From positions 1 through 39,349 of the forward strand of contig CANIZL010000062.1 of the NCBI GenBank assembly GCA_947471985.1: a stretch of 39,349 nucleotides of DNA. Reading direction: 5' to 3'. Origin of the DNA: Verrucomicrobiota bacterium (lineage in GTDB: Bacteria > Verrucomicrobiota > Verrucomicrobiia > Limisphaerales > UBA9464). Both the position numbers and the translations under genes were made by a program. The stretch's first letter is position 1. Each line of letters starts with the position of its first letter. The notes beneath the pieces were generated by a model, which searched no databases, had not been told where the DNA came from, and saw only the letters and a list, made by a program, of their open reading frames with translations. Below are positions 26,584-35,891 of this stretch, one piece after another.

Positions 26584-28497
26584 CTAAATCTCGACTTGCA
26601 GTCCCAATTCCACGACCCGGTTGGCGGGTAGACGGAAGTAGGTGGTGGCGCCGGTGGCGTTGCGACTTAAGACGGCGAACAGCCGTTTGCGCCAGGGCAT
26701 CATGCCGCCCGCCCGCCCGCCAACGATCACGGTTTCACGACTGAGAAAAAACGTGGTTTCCATGGGCTTAAACTCCAGGTCGTGTTCGGCACACCGGGCG
26801 AGCACGTTTTGGACGTCCGGTTCCTCCATGAAGCCGTAGCGCGCCCGAACCCGCCAGAAACTGGCATCCAGCTTTTCCACCTCGATGCGCTCGAGGTCTG
26901 TCAACCGCGGGGATTCCTCCACGGCGATGGTCAGGATCACCACGCGCCGGTGCAGCACCTTGTTGTGTTTGAGGTTGTGCAACAGGGCCAGCGGGGCGGC
27001 GTCGGCATTGCCGGCCAGGTAGACGGCGGTGCCGGCCACCCGGACCGGCTCCCGTCGTTCCATTTCGAGGATGAACTTTTCCAACGGCATGGCACTGGAG
27101 CGAATGCGCTCCCAAACGACTTTGCGTCCACGTTTCCAGGTGGCCATGACGCAGAAGATGGCACCGGCGATGACCAGGGTGAACCACCCACCCTGGGGGA
27201 TCTTTACCAAATTGCCCGCCGCCAACGGCAGTTCAATCGTCAACGCGCCCACGGTGACCGCCAGGGCCTGCCAGGTGCGCCAGCCGAGAACCCGGCGGCT
27301 GGCAAAAAAGAAGAGAATCGTGGTGGTCACCATCGTCAGCGTTACCGCCACCCCGTAGGCGTCGGCCAGGGCCGTTGAGGTTCGGAACGAGAGCACCAGG
27401 CCGATGCAGGCGACCATCAGCATCCAGTTGACCTGGGGCATATAGATCTGGCCGCGTTCCCGCTCGGACGTGTGTTCGATGGTGAGGCGCGGCATGTAGC
27501 CGAGCTGGATCGCCTGCATGGTGAGGGAGTACGCGCCGGAGATCAGGGCCTGGGAGGCGATCACCGCAGCCAAGGTCGCCAGGACCACCATGGGATAGAG
27601 CGACCACTTGGGGCAGAGGAGAAAGAAGGGATTGAAGCCCTCGGTGGCGGAAAGCCCCGGATTGGCCAGGAGCAGCGCTCCCTGGCCCAAGTAGTTCAGG
27701 ATCAGGGCGGGAAACACCACCGCGTACCAGGCCCAGCGGATGGGGCGGATGCCGAAGTGGCCCATGTCTGCGTAGAGGGCCTCGGCTCCGGTGACGACCA
27801 GAACCACCGAACCCAGAAGCGCCACGCATTTGAGCTTGTAGGTGAGAAACAGATTAAAGCCGTACCACGGATTGAACGCCTGGAAAACTTCCGGCGCCAG
27901 CCGGATGCCATAGAGGCCCAAGGCGGCGAGAGCGGCAAACCAGACCAGGGTGACCGGACCGAAGATCTTGCCGACGGCGGCGGTTCCCGCTTGCTGGGCC
28001 ACGAAAAGTCCGATCAGAACGACCACGGAGATGGGCACCACCCAGGGAGCGAATGCGTGCGTGGCTAATTTCAATCCTTCCACGGCGCCCACCACCGTGA
28101 CGGCGGGTGTCAGGATGCCGTCGCCGTACAGGAGACAGGCCCCGAGTACTCCCAACGCCACCAGAAAAGACGAGGCGCGGCCGGGTTGGCCGCCCCCGCG
28201 ACGTTCCGGAAAAGCGAGAGCCAGAAGGGCGAGAATGCCGCCTTCTCCCTTATTGTCTGCCCGCAGGACAAACCACAGGTATTTGACCGAGACCAGCAAG
28301 GTCAGCGTCCATATAATCAGGGACAGGACCCCCAGGATCGATTCGCGACCCTCCGGGATGCCGTGTTTGGAGACGTCAAAGCATTCCTTGAGGGCGTAGA
28401 GCGGGCTGGTGCCGATGTCACCGTAAACCACGCCCAGCGCCGCCAAGGACAATCCCGCCAAACGGGCCTTACCGGGACCCGAAGATTCGGCCTGCAT
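26584..28497 (-). CDS. kup: Kup-type potassium uptake transporter (second copy)
   Basis: Predicted 637 aa. ATG 28497 is chosen because homologous alignment begins at GLSLAALGVVYGDIGTSPLY, the Kup signature; the longer frame extends into the upstream gene. About 12 membrane helices follow (VAGAVEGLKLATHAFAPWVV-like region, GSVVLVVTGAEALYADMGHF, QVNWMLMVACIGLVLSF). A cytoplasmic C-terminal region includes AVYLAGNADAAPLALLHNLK, ETTFFLSRETVIVGGRAGGM and FRLPANRVVELGLQVEI. Kup imports potassium with protons at the inner membrane. The neighbouring kup lies 52 bp upstream and is strongly similar along the whole length, indicating a tandem duplication. Confidence 0.93.
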   Translation of the reverse strand: MQAESSGPGKARLAGLSLAALGVVYGDIGTSPLYALKECFDVSKHGIPEGRESILGVLSLIIWTLTLLVSVKYLWFVLRADNKGEGGILALLALAFPERRGGGQPGRASSFLVALGVLGACLLYGDGILTPAVTVVGAVEGLKLATHAFAPWVVPISVVVLIGLFVAQQAGTAAVGKIFGPVTLVWFAALAALGLYGIRLAPEVFQAFNPWYGFNLFLTYKLKCVALLGSVVLVVTGAEALYADMGHFGIRPIRWAWYAVVFPALILNYLGQGALLLANPGLSATEGFNPFFLLCPKWSLYPMVVLATLAAVIASQALISGAYSLTMQAIQLGYMPRLTIEHTSERERGQIYMPQVNWMLMVACIGLVLSFRTSTALADAYGVAVTLTMVTTTILFFFASRRVLGWRTWQALAVTVGALTIELPLAAGNLVKIPQGGWFTLVIAGAIFCVMATWKRGRKVVWERIRSSAMPLEKFILEMERREPVRVAGTAVYLAGNADAAPLALLHNLKHNKVLHRRVVILTIAVEESPRLTDLERIEVEKLDASFWRVRARYGFMEEPDVQNVLARCAEHDLEFKPMETTFFLSRETVIVGGRAGGMMPWRKRLFAVLSRNATGATTYFRLPANRVVELGLQVEI

Positions 28498-28549
28498 GTG
28501 TGCGGCAGTGAATAAGGGACTGCGGTGGTTCTGGCCAGTGGGGTACGGA

Positions 28550-30460
28550 CTAGATTTCGACCTGCATTCCGAGCTCCACCACGCGGTTGGCGGGCAGTCG
28601 GAAGTAGGCCGTGGCGCTGGTTGCATTCCGGCTGAGGACGGCGAACAGGCGGGTGCGCCAGCCCATCATTCCACCGGGGCGGCCGGAAGCGATGACCGTT
28701 TCCCGGCTCAGGAAAAACGTGGTCTCCATCGGCTTGAATTCGAGGTCATGCTCGGCACAGCGGGTCAGCACGTTGCCAATGTTGGGTTCTTCGAAGAAGC
28801 CGTAGCGTGCCCGCACGCGCCAGAAACCTTCGTCCAGCTTCTCGACTTCGATCCGTTCCTCGTCGGCTACCCGGGGAGATTCCTCCAGGACGATGGTGAG
28901 GATGACGATGCGCCGATGGAGCACCTTGTTGTGTTTGAGATTGTGGAGCAGGGCGAGCGGGGCCGCGTCGCCGTTGCCCGCCAGGTAGACGGCGGTGCCA
29001 TTCACGCGCACGGGATCGCGGCGCTCGATTTCGGTAATGAATTTCTCCAACGGCATCGCGCTGGAACGGATCCGCTCCCAGACGACCTGGCGTCCGCGTT
29101 TCCACGTGGCCATCAGGATGAAAATGGCGGCGGCGACCACCAGGGGGAACCAACCGCCCTGGGGAATCTTCAACAAGTTGGCGAAGGCCAGCGGCAATTC
29201 CACGCACAAGGCCGCTGCGGTAAAGAGACCGGCCCGCAGGGTGGACCAGCCGAAGAGCCGGCGCGTGGCGAAAAAGAAGAGGATGGTGGTGATGATCATC
29301 GTCAGCGTCACTGCCACGGCGTAAGCGTTGGCCAGAGCGCTGGAGGAGCGGAATTCCAGCACCAAACCGATGCAGGCGATCATCAGGAACCAGTTGACCT
29401 GCGGCATGTAAATCTGGCCGCGCTCCCGCTCCGAGGTGTGCTCGATGACCAGCCGGGGCATGTATCCGAGCTGGACCGCCTGCATGGTCAGGGAATAGGC
29501 CCCGGAGATAAGGGCTTGGGAGGCGATCACTGCCGCCATTGTGGCGAGGATCACCATGGGGTACAGGGACCAACGGGGGCACAGCATGAAGAAGGGATTG
29601 AAATCCTCGCGGGCCGCCAGAGCCGGTTCGGCCAGGAGCAGTCCCCCCTGACCCAAGTAATTTAAAACCAAGCAGGGGAAGACTACAAGGAACCAGGCCC
29701 AACGGATGGGGCGGACGCCGAAATGCCCCATGTCAGCGTACAATGCCTCGGCCCCGGTGACCACGAGCACCACGGAGCCGAGCACGATGAGGCCGCTGTG
29801 CTTATGCTCCATCAAGAAGAGCAGAGCATGGCCTGGGTTAAACGCTCCCAGGATGGCGGGTGCCTGGAGGATGCCGCGAATACCCAACAGCGCGATGGCG
29901 ATGAACCACACCAGTGTTATGGGCCCGAAGATGCGGCCGACCGCCCCGGTGCCGGCGCGTTGGGCGGAAAAAATTCCGATCAAGATGCCGACGGTGATAG
30001 GGACGACCCAGGCATCCAAAGCGGTGGTGGCGACGCGGAGACCCTCCACGGCTCCCAGCACCGTGACCGCGGGCGTCAAAATGCCGTCACCGTACAGCAG
30101 GCAGGCGCCGGCGATGCCGAGGAAAACCATGGAGCGGGCGACCCGCCCCACATGGCCGCCGCCCCGCCGTTCGGGGAAGGCGAGCGAGAGCAGAGCCAGA
30201 ATCCCGCCCTCGCCGCGATTGCCCGCGCGCAGGACAAAGGTCAGGTACTTCACCGACACCACCAGCGTCAGCGCCCAGAGGATGAGGGAGAGTACGCCCA
30301 GAATATTTGGGGCGGTGATGGGTACTCCGTGCTTGAGGTCGAAGCACTCTTTGACGGCGTAAATGGGACTGGTACCGATGTCGCCGTAGACCACGCCCAA
30401 GGCGGCCAAGGATAAGGTTGCCAGCCGGGCCCGGTGGGGGTCCGTGGATTCAGTCTTCAT
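28550..30460 (-). CDS. kup: Kup-type potassium uptake transporter (first copy)
   Basis: Predicted 636 aa from ATG 30460. The N-terminus shows SLAALGVVYGDIGTSPIYAV, then about 12 membrane helices including the diagnostic GSVVLVVTGAEALYADMGHF and YSLTMQAVQLGYMPRLVIEH. The soluble C-terminus ends FRLPANRVVELGMQVEI. It is expected to take up potassium in symport with protons. It lies 12 bp downstream of the small PH-like membrane protein gene and 52 bp upstream of its paralogue, so the three are probably one operon. No potassium- or c-di-AMP-sensing leader was recognised upstream. Confidence 0.94.
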   Translation of the reverse strand: MKTESTDPHRARLATLSLAALGVVYGDIGTSPIYAVKECFDLKHGVPITAPNILGVLSLILWALTLVVSVKYLTFVLRAGNRGEGGILALLSLAFPERRGGGHVGRVARSMVFLGIAGACLLYGDGILTPAVTVLGAVEGLRVATTALDAWVVPITVGILIGIFSAQRAGTGAVGRIFGPITLVWFIAIALLGIRGILQAPAILGAFNPGHALLFLMEHKHSGLIVLGSVVLVVTGAEALYADMGHFGVRPIRWAWFLVVFPCLVLNYLGQGGLLLAEPALAAREDFNPFFMLCPRWSLYPMVILATMAAVIASQALISGAYSLTMQAVQLGYMPRLVIEHTSERERGQIYMPQVNWFLMIACIGLVLEFRSSSALANAYAVAVTLTMIITTILFFFATRRLFGWSTLRAGLFTAAALCVELPLAFANLLKIPQGGWFPLVVAAAIFILMATWKRGRQVVWERIRSSAMPLEKFITEIERRDPVRVNGTAVYLAGNGDAAPLALLHNLKHNKVLHRRIVILTIVLEESPRVADEERIEVEKLDEGFWRVRARYGFFEEPNIGNVLTRCAEHDLEFKPMETTFFLSRETVIASGRPGGMMGWRTRLFAVLSRNATSATAYFRLPANRVVELGMQVEI

Positions 30461-30472
30461 GGAAAGTAGGGG

Positions 30473-30907
30473 TTAGGTGGCGGTCATGCCGGAGGCGAGG
30501 GCGGCGATCAAACCGGCGGGGTCGTCGGTGCCCAGTGCGAATTGGGTGCCGCTGTGGAGTTGGATGGCTACCGCGCTATACCCGGCCACATTGTACAGCC
30601 AGCCGAACCGGGAAAGGCGAATGCCCCAGCCCTCGGCCAGGGAGGTTTCGACCGGCTTATATTGGGAAACTTCGGTCAGTGAAATCCGCTTCCGGATCAG
30701 TCCCGGACCGAACCGCCAGCGCAGTTCCGTGCCGTCGATCTCGATGGTCAACGAGGCAAAGAGCCAGGACATCAGGGCCAGGACGGGGACACCGCTCAGG
30801 ACGGGCCAGAGGCCGGTGAGGTACGCGGCGGCGATCATGGCCATGCTGGCCGCGAGTGGGACAATCAGCCAACGCCCCGCGCGCTGGGTATGACAATAGG
30901 TCTTCAT
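30473..30907 (-). CDS. Small PH-like-domain membrane protein
   Basis: Predicted 144 aa. Two hydrophobic segments (LIVPLAASMAMIAAAYLTGL, VLSGVPVLALMSWLFASLTI) are followed by a bacterial PH-like soluble domain: IDGTELRWRFGPGLIRKRIS, VSQYKPVETSLAEGWGIRLS, GWLYNVAGYSAVAIQLHSGT, FALGTDDPAGLIAAL. Proteins with this GWGIR...LYNVxG pattern are widespread but uncharacterised. It ends 12 bp before the first kup gene on the same strand, so a role linked to potassium transport is possible, though only context suggests it. Confidence 0.75.
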   Translation of the reverse strand: MKTYCHTQRAGRWLIVPLAASMAMIAAAYLTGLWPVLSGVPVLALMSWLFASLTIEIDGTELRWRFGPGLIRKRISLTEVSQYKPVETSLAEGWGIRLSRFGWLYNVAGYSAVAIQLHSGTQFALGTDDPAGLIAALASGMTAT

Positions 30908-31214
30908 GTGTCAGTGGTCGCAGTGACGACCCTAAATCAGGGCGTCACCCGGCTTGTCCCGCTTTGGGCGGGGCAGAGTCAGGACCAACGGCCCTTCCAG
31001 ATGCCTGCGGAGTTAGCTGACGGGCTGGAGCTTGGAAGTGCTCCCGGACCGGCCGGTTGCCCGGCCCCGTGCGCCCCTGCCGGCAGCACCACGAGATGCC
31101 CCCGGCGATTGGTTCCCCCGCGTCCGGACCTTGGAAGCGTCCGGCCTTCGGCGAAGCGTTTAACGCTGGGGCCGGATGGTCCCAGCAGCCAACCCGTTCG
31201 TGTAGGGCTTGCCC
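30908..31214. other. 307-bp intergenic stretch between the PH-like gene and the MFS gene
   Basis: No gene was seen. The stretch is rich in short GC inverted repeats, for example CCCGC-TTTGG-GCGGG near 30959-30973, and it ends in the hairpin at 31201-31219. It should contain the promoter of the PH-like/kup operon, but none was convincing. Confidence 0.5.
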
Positions 31215-31219
31215 CTACA
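31201..31219 (-). terminator. Hairpin at the stop codon of the MFS gene
   Basis: TGTAGGG and CCCTACA form a perfect 7-bp stem with a 5-nt loop. It contains the MFS stop codon (31215-31217). No T-run follows on the minus strand, so termination is uncertain. The GTAGGGGCAAGCCCTAC form could also belong to a dispersed palindromic repeat. Confidence 0.35.
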
Positions 31220-32447
31220 AATTGGGGCGACGCAAGGCGCCCGTGGAGTGCAAAGCCAGCCAGGCCAAGACCCCGCCTAGAGCGATAAGAGCGGCGGCGA
31301 GAAAGAAGGGTAACCCGGGCACCTGCAATCCGGCGTGCTCCGAGATCCCCCAGGCGAAGGCCCACGTGCCCAGGAAGGGGGCCAACATCTGGGCGACGCT
31401 CGACAGACTGGACAAGGCGCCCTGCAGGGCGCCCTGCTCGGACGGGCCCACCTGATGGGAAAGGAGCGATTGCATGGCGGGTCCACAGATTCCGCCGAGG
31501 CATCCCACTACCAGCATTCCGCAGATAATCGGTCCACTAGGCGCGAGGCCGTAACCGACGAAACTGACCGTCCACAGAATTACCCCCAAAAGGACGGCGC
31601 GTCCCTCGCCTACCTGCGGTACCAGTTTTCCGGCCAGCCAGCCCTGCACGAGGCCGGAGAGGACCCCGACGAGCGTCAGGGAGAGTCCCACGTCGCGGGG
31701 CGACCAGTTAAAGCGATGCCCGGTGTAGAGCACCCACACGCTGTGGAGGACGAATTGCCCCATATTGATGAGGAACAGTGCCAGGGCGAGGCGGAGTAGA
31801 AACGCCTTGTGGCTGAGGAAGACCAGCGAGCCGAGGGGATTCGCCTTGGCCCAGGAAAAGGCGCGCCGGTGTTCGGCGGGCAGGGATTCCGGGAGGACAA
31901 AGTACCCGTACAGGCAGTTGGCGAATACCAAGCCTGCCGCCACCAGAAACGGCAGCCGGAGATGATGTTCGCCCAGCCATCCGCCCAGGGCCGGCCCCAA
32001 GACAAACCCGATACCAAACGCCGCTCCAATGTACCCGAAATTGGCCGCCCGTTTTTCAATCGGACTGACGTCGGCAATGTAGGCGGTGGCGGCGGAGATG
32101 TTGGCGGAGGTGATGCCGGCCACGACGCGTCCGAGGAAAAACCACGGCAGCGTGGGCGCCCAGGCCAGCAACAGGTAATCGAAGCCCGCCCCGAGCAGGG
32201 AGCCGAGGATGATCGGCCGCCGGCCCCAGCGATCCGACAGACTGCCGAGGATCGGGGAAAAGACAAACTGCATGGCGGCGAAGAGACCGCCGAGAAGCCC
32301 CACGGTGTGGGCGGCCGCGACGGTATTCCCGCCGTGCATCTGTTCGATCAACCGGGGCAGGATGGGAATGATCAAACCCAGCCCTAGAATATCGAGGACG
32401 AGCGTGATGAAAATGAATCCCACCGCGGGTCGGCGTGATGAAGACAT
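31215..32447 (-). CDS. MFS transporter, TetA-like drug:H+ antiporter group
   Basis: Predicted 410 aa with about 12 membrane helices. The N-terminal half has FIFITLVLDILGLGLIIPIL and the loop 2-3 motif GSLSDRWGRRPIILGSLLGA, both typical of the DHA1 TetA-type group. Helix 4-5 carries GRVVAGITSANISAATAYIA, then FGYIGAAFGIGFVLGPALGG, the antiporter motif C region. The usual role is proton-driven export of small molecules from the cytoplasm. The substrate cannot be assigned, so tetracycline resistance should not be assumed. No TetR-type regulator is adjacent. It is 67 bp downstream of the addB-like gene on the same strand. Confidence 0.88.
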   Translation of the reverse strand: MSSSRRPAVGFIFITLVLDILGLGLIIPILPRLIEQMHGGNTVAAAHTVGLLGGLFAAMQFVFSPILGSLSDRWGRRPIILGSLLGAGFDYLLLAWAPTLPWFFLGRVVAGITSANISAATAYIADVSPIEKRAANFGYIGAAFGIGFVLGPALGGWLGEHHLRLPFLVAAGLVFANCLYGYFVLPESLPAEHRRAFSWAKANPLGSLVFLSHKAFLLRLALALFLINMGQFVLHSVWVLYTGHRFNWSPRDVGLSLTLVGVLSGLVQGWLAGKLVPQVGEGRAVLLGVILWTVSFVGYGLAPSGPIICGMLVVGCLGGICGPAMQSLLSHQVGPSEQGALQGALSSLSSVAQMLAPFLGTWAFAWGISEHAGLQVPGLPFFLAAALIALGGVLAWLALHSTGALRRPNL

Positions 32448-32514
32448 CCCACCAAGGTGTCGGGCAATTGGGCCGAGGGTATTTTATCCGCGGCCGTCCC
32501 CGGTGCCGGATTCT

Positions 32515-35500
32515 TCAGAGGCGTCGGCAGGCCGCCCGGACGTCGCAGCGATCACACGGCCAGACCTTCGCAACCGGGCTGGGAGCGGCGGGTATGGTCC
32601 CGGCAAATACCGCGCCCGCCAGTTGGCGAACGCGCTCCGCCGCGCCCTCGAGAAGTTGGCTGAAAACCTCGGACGGTTTGCGATCACTGCGTTTCGACGG
32701 TTGACCGTCCTTGTTGACGTCCCAACAAAAGGGCAGGGGCACGGCGCTGATTCCCCCGGCGGGAACCAGCGCTGCGGAAAACAGGCCGCGATGGGCGAAA
32801 GGCAGGATTTCCTCAGGCGCCTCGGTCCGGCTCTGGCTGGCGGTGGAGTGACGCTTCAAGGAGGCATAGGCTGCGCCGCCCACGGGTTGTCCCGCCGCCG
32901 CGAGGGCGAGGGCATAAATGGGTAGCTGCAAATCCAGACCGGCGTCGACCGCTGCCTGGTCCCACTTGCGATCACGGGATTTGTAGTCGAGCACGATCAG
33001 GGCGTGCGGCGGTTCCAAGCCCCGGTCCACGCGATCCAGAGTGCCTTCCAGGTGAATTTCGTAATCCGGTGGCAAGGCGAAGCGAAGCGCCGGCAGCCCC
33101 GCGTTCGATCGACGACCGAAGCCAAGTTCGGCGGATTCGGGGCGAAAGCCGTAGCCAGCCATCCACCCGGCGGTGTCCTGCACGAATTCGAGCAGGTGCT
33201 GAAATAATCGTGTTTCGGCGTAGGCCTGGCGTGGCTGGGATCTTGGTCCGGTCTGGCGGGCTACCTGTCTCGCGGCCGCCTGCAATCGGTGGGCCACGAC
33301 TTGCGGGTCCGGCTCGGCCCAGGAGGCTCCTTCGTGCCGTACCAGCCGGTGATATTCGGCGAGGATCTGATGCGCCAGATCCCCTTGTTCCAGTGCCTCA
33401 AATTCCCGGACCTCGCGTTCCCGGATTCGGAGTGAATCGAGCAGAAACGATTGATGCGGACAGGTCGCCGTCCGTTCCAGTCGGCTGGCGCTCAGGGTCA
33501 GGCAGCGTCCGTAAAACGCCTCGGACATTTCCGCAGTGAGGTGTTCGGTACCGGGGACGGGTTCGGGCACCGGCGTGGGGCCGGCCGGATAGCGGCGCCA
33601 CAAGTCGACGGCGCGAACGGGAGCGATGGCGGTGGCGCGTTCGCAGCCCAGACGTTCCAGGCGCGCGAGATAGGGTGAGCGGGGAGCGGCCGGCGGCGGG
33701 GCTTCGGTCCAAGTCACGACGACGCGGCGCGACGCCCGGGTGAGGGCAATATAGGCCAGGAAACTTTCCCGCGCCGCAGTGACCACCTCGGGCAGCCGCA
33801 CCGTGCCGCCCGACGCACCCGCTTGCAACCACTGGCGCTCCGTGGCGGTGAGCAATCCCGCCGAAGAGCCGCCTTGGGGGAAACCGCCTTCATTCCATCC
33901 AGGCAAAATGACGAGCGCCAGATCCGGGTTTCGTGATCGATCAATCGCTCCGATCAGCACCTGGTCCAGGGCCGGCGGCACCAATCCCACGGTTAAGCCT
34001 GCCCAAGCGCTTTCAAAGACCTCCAACCATTCTCCAGCGGTCATCGCGGTGGTGCCGAGCGCCCGCTGAATTTCCTCCACCCACCCCTCCAATTGTCGGT
34101 GGACCGCTTGATGACGTCCGAGCCCGGTGCCCCCGGTGTCTCCGTCCCATTGCTCCAACGTGGCGGCCACGTCCAAGGCCTGCCAGAGCTGGGTCAGGGC
34201 GACCCCCATTTGGGCGCCGGTGGGTGTACCCGCCACGGCGTGGGTGCAGTGGCGGAAGGGTTGCACCCAGGCTTCGACCGCGGTGGGTAATCCGGGGGCT
34301 CCCGGCTGTCCGCTCCAGTACCCGCCCATCCAGCCGGCAGCGAGAGCTTCGTTTTCGAGGCGATCCACTGCTTCCGGCTCCAATCCGGCCAGTCCCGATC
34401 GCAGGGCGCCAAACCAATCTTCGTGGGACCAGTCCGCCGAGACGAGCCGCAGGGCACACCGGGTCAGCGTGGTCAGGGGTTCGCGTCCGACCGGTTCGCG
34501 ACGATCCAGGAACAGCGGCAGGCCGAGGCGCCGCCAGGTCCGCCGGAAGACGTCTCCGTGCGAATCCAGGGAGCGCAACAGGACGGCGCATTCGCGATAT
34601 CGGCCGCCATTCGCCACGTGGCGCTGCACGGCCTGGGCGGCGAGCAGAGCTTCGGCTTCCACCGAATCCGCGGCGAGCAATTGCACTTCCGGATCAGGCG
34701 GCGGGTTGGGTTGCGGCGGTGGGGTCGCCGGAGTCGGAGCCGGGCGGGTCGGTGCGGCGTCCCAAGCGAAGTCCAATTGTCCGATCGGCGGGACGGTGGA
34801 TGTCGGTGGCGGACTGGGGGCCGCGGCGTGGAGGACGGCGTGGGGCAGTTTGGGGCGACGCCAGTTCCGCTCCAGATGGGCGAGGAAGGGCGCTGCTGCG
34901 AAGCGGCTTCGCTCCGGGTCGCGGGGCAGGTGAGTAAGGCGGAGCCGGACGCCGGGTTCCTGGGCCAGCCGGGCATGGACCCGGCGGAAGGTGTCGTTGA
35001 TGACGCTCCAGGGGCTGAGCGGTTCGACGGTCTCCCCGGGAAGATCTTCCAGACAGAAAGCGAGGGTGGCGCGGCCGGCGGCGGCGACGACTTCCGTCAG
35101 TAGATGCAATTCCTGCGGCGTCATTTCCGCGAAGCCGTCGAGCCAGACACCGCTGATCGCCGGGGTTCGGCCGATACGGCGGGCCGTCTGCAGGGCGGCG
35201 GCGGCGGTGTCGAGGAGGAGGTCGGGATCCGTCAATCCCTGCGTCTGCAACCAGGCGGCGTAGGCGCGGGCGAGATGGGCGGTGTCACGCAGTTTGCCGG
35301 CCAGTGTCCGGGGCACGCCCGGTTGGTCGGCGCCCTGTTCGAGATCCGAGGGCGTCACTCCCTGTTCCTGGAACTCCCGCAATTGGCGGCTGAGTTCACC
35401 GGCAAATCCCGGCTGCGTCGCGCTGCGGCGGAAGACCGTGAGCGACTCCTGATGCTCCCGCAGCAGGGCGCGCAGAACCATAACCCGGCCGGTTTCGTCC

Positions 35501-35805
35501 ACCAATCGCGGCTCCGGTTCGCCGAGTTTCTCGTGGAGAAAGTGGGCGAGCCGGGGAAAGGAGAGGATATGCAGGCGGGTAAAGCCGGCGAGTCCGCCGT
35601 CGGCGAGCAATTGACGTTCGAGCTGATAGGTCGCCTGCTTGGGGGCAAGAAAGAGGAGCGGCGCGCCTTCGGGACGGGCGCGGAGTTCGGTGCGGAGTTC
35701 GGCCAGACAGCGGTGCGTCTTCCCCGTGCCCGCGGGTCCCAGCAGAAATTCGACGTCCACCTCCCCAGCCTCCGACGAGACCCGCGGCGTTTCAACCTCA
35801 TTCAC
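32515..35805 (-). CDS. addB: AddB/RexB-type helicase-nuclease subunit (PD-(D/E)XK)
   Basis: Predicted 1096 aa from GTG 35805. The N-terminal Walker A is LLGPAGTGKT (K29). Helicase-like domain sequences follow (HILSFPRLAHFLHEKLGEPE, GVWLDGFAEMTPQELHLLTE, DLALVILPGWNEGGFPQGG). The C-terminal nuclease has GDLAHQILAEYHRLV, LEGTLDRVDRGLE and IVLDYKSRD, then LDLQLPIYALALAAAG (the QxxxY-type motif). Cysteines in ATCPHQSFLL and in C1084-x2-C1087-x5-C1093 at the end match the iron-sulfur staple of AddB. AddAB processes double-strand DNA ends for recombination and needs the AddA helicase-nuclease. No addA is next to this gene: upstream is a divergent VOC gene and downstream an MFS gene. Low similarity in the middle is normal for the family. 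Confidence 0.87.
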   Translation of the reverse strand: MNEVETPRVSSEAGEVDVEFLLGPAGTGKTHRCLAELRTELRARPEGAPLLFLAPKQATYQLERQLLADGGLAGFTRLHILSFPRLAHFLHEKLGEPEPRLVDETGRVMVLRALLREHQESLTVFRRSATQPGFAGELSRQLREFQEQGVTPSDLEQGADQPGVPRTLAGKLRDTAHLARAYAAWLQTQGLTDPDLLLDTAAAALQTARRIGRTPAISGVWLDGFAEMTPQELHLLTEVVAAAGRATLAFCLEDLPGETVEPLSPWSVINDTFRRVHARLAQEPGVRLRLTHLPRDPERSRFAAAPFLAHLERNWRRPKLPHAVLHAAAPSPPPTSTVPPIGQLDFAWDAAPTRPAPTPATPPPQPNPPPDPEVQLLAADSVEAEALLAAQAVQRHVANGGRYRECAVLLRSLDSHGDVFRRTWRRLGLPLFLDRREPVGREPLTTLTRCALRLVSADWSHEDWFGALRSGLAGLEPEAVDRLENEALAAGWMGGYWSGQPGAPGLPTAVEAWVQPFRHCTHAVAGTPTGAQMGVALTQLWQALDVAATLEQWDGDTGGTGLGRHQAVHRQLEGWVEEIQRALGTTAMTAGEWLEVFESAWAGLTVGLVPPALDQVLIGAIDRSRNPDLALVILPGWNEGGFPQGGSSAGLLTATERQWLQAGASGGTVRLPEVVTAARESFLAYIALTRASRRVVVTWTEAPPPAAPRSPYLARLERLGCERATAIAPVRAVDLWRRYPAGPTPVPEPVPGTEHLTAEMSEAFYGRCLTLSASRLERTATCPHQSFLLDSLRIREREVREFEALEQGDLAHQILAEYHRLVRHEGASWAEPDPQVVAHRLQAAARQVARQTGPRSQPRQAYAETRLFQHLLEFVQDTAGWMAGYGFRPESAELGFGRRSNAGLPALRFALPPDYEIHLEGTLDRVDRGLEPPHALIVLDYKSRDRKWDQAAVDAGLDLQLPIYALALAAAGQPVGGAAYASLKRHSTASQSRTEAPEEILPFAHRGLFSAALVPAGGISAVPLPFCWDVNKDGQPSKRSDRKPSEVFSQLLEGAAERVRQLAGAVFAGTIPAAPSPVAKVWPCDRCDVRAACRRL

Positions 35806-35891
35806 GAAATGTTCCCGGCGAAGGGCGGAAGATCGAAGCGGGGCGAAATCTCCCCGCTGGTTGCGGCCGATCGAAGCGATTAGGTTCGGAC

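Noticed and set aside
28498-28626. N-terminal extension of the second kup copy
   Set aside because: The added residues are the antisense-like overlap with the first copy's 3' end; Kup similarity begins just after ATG 28497.
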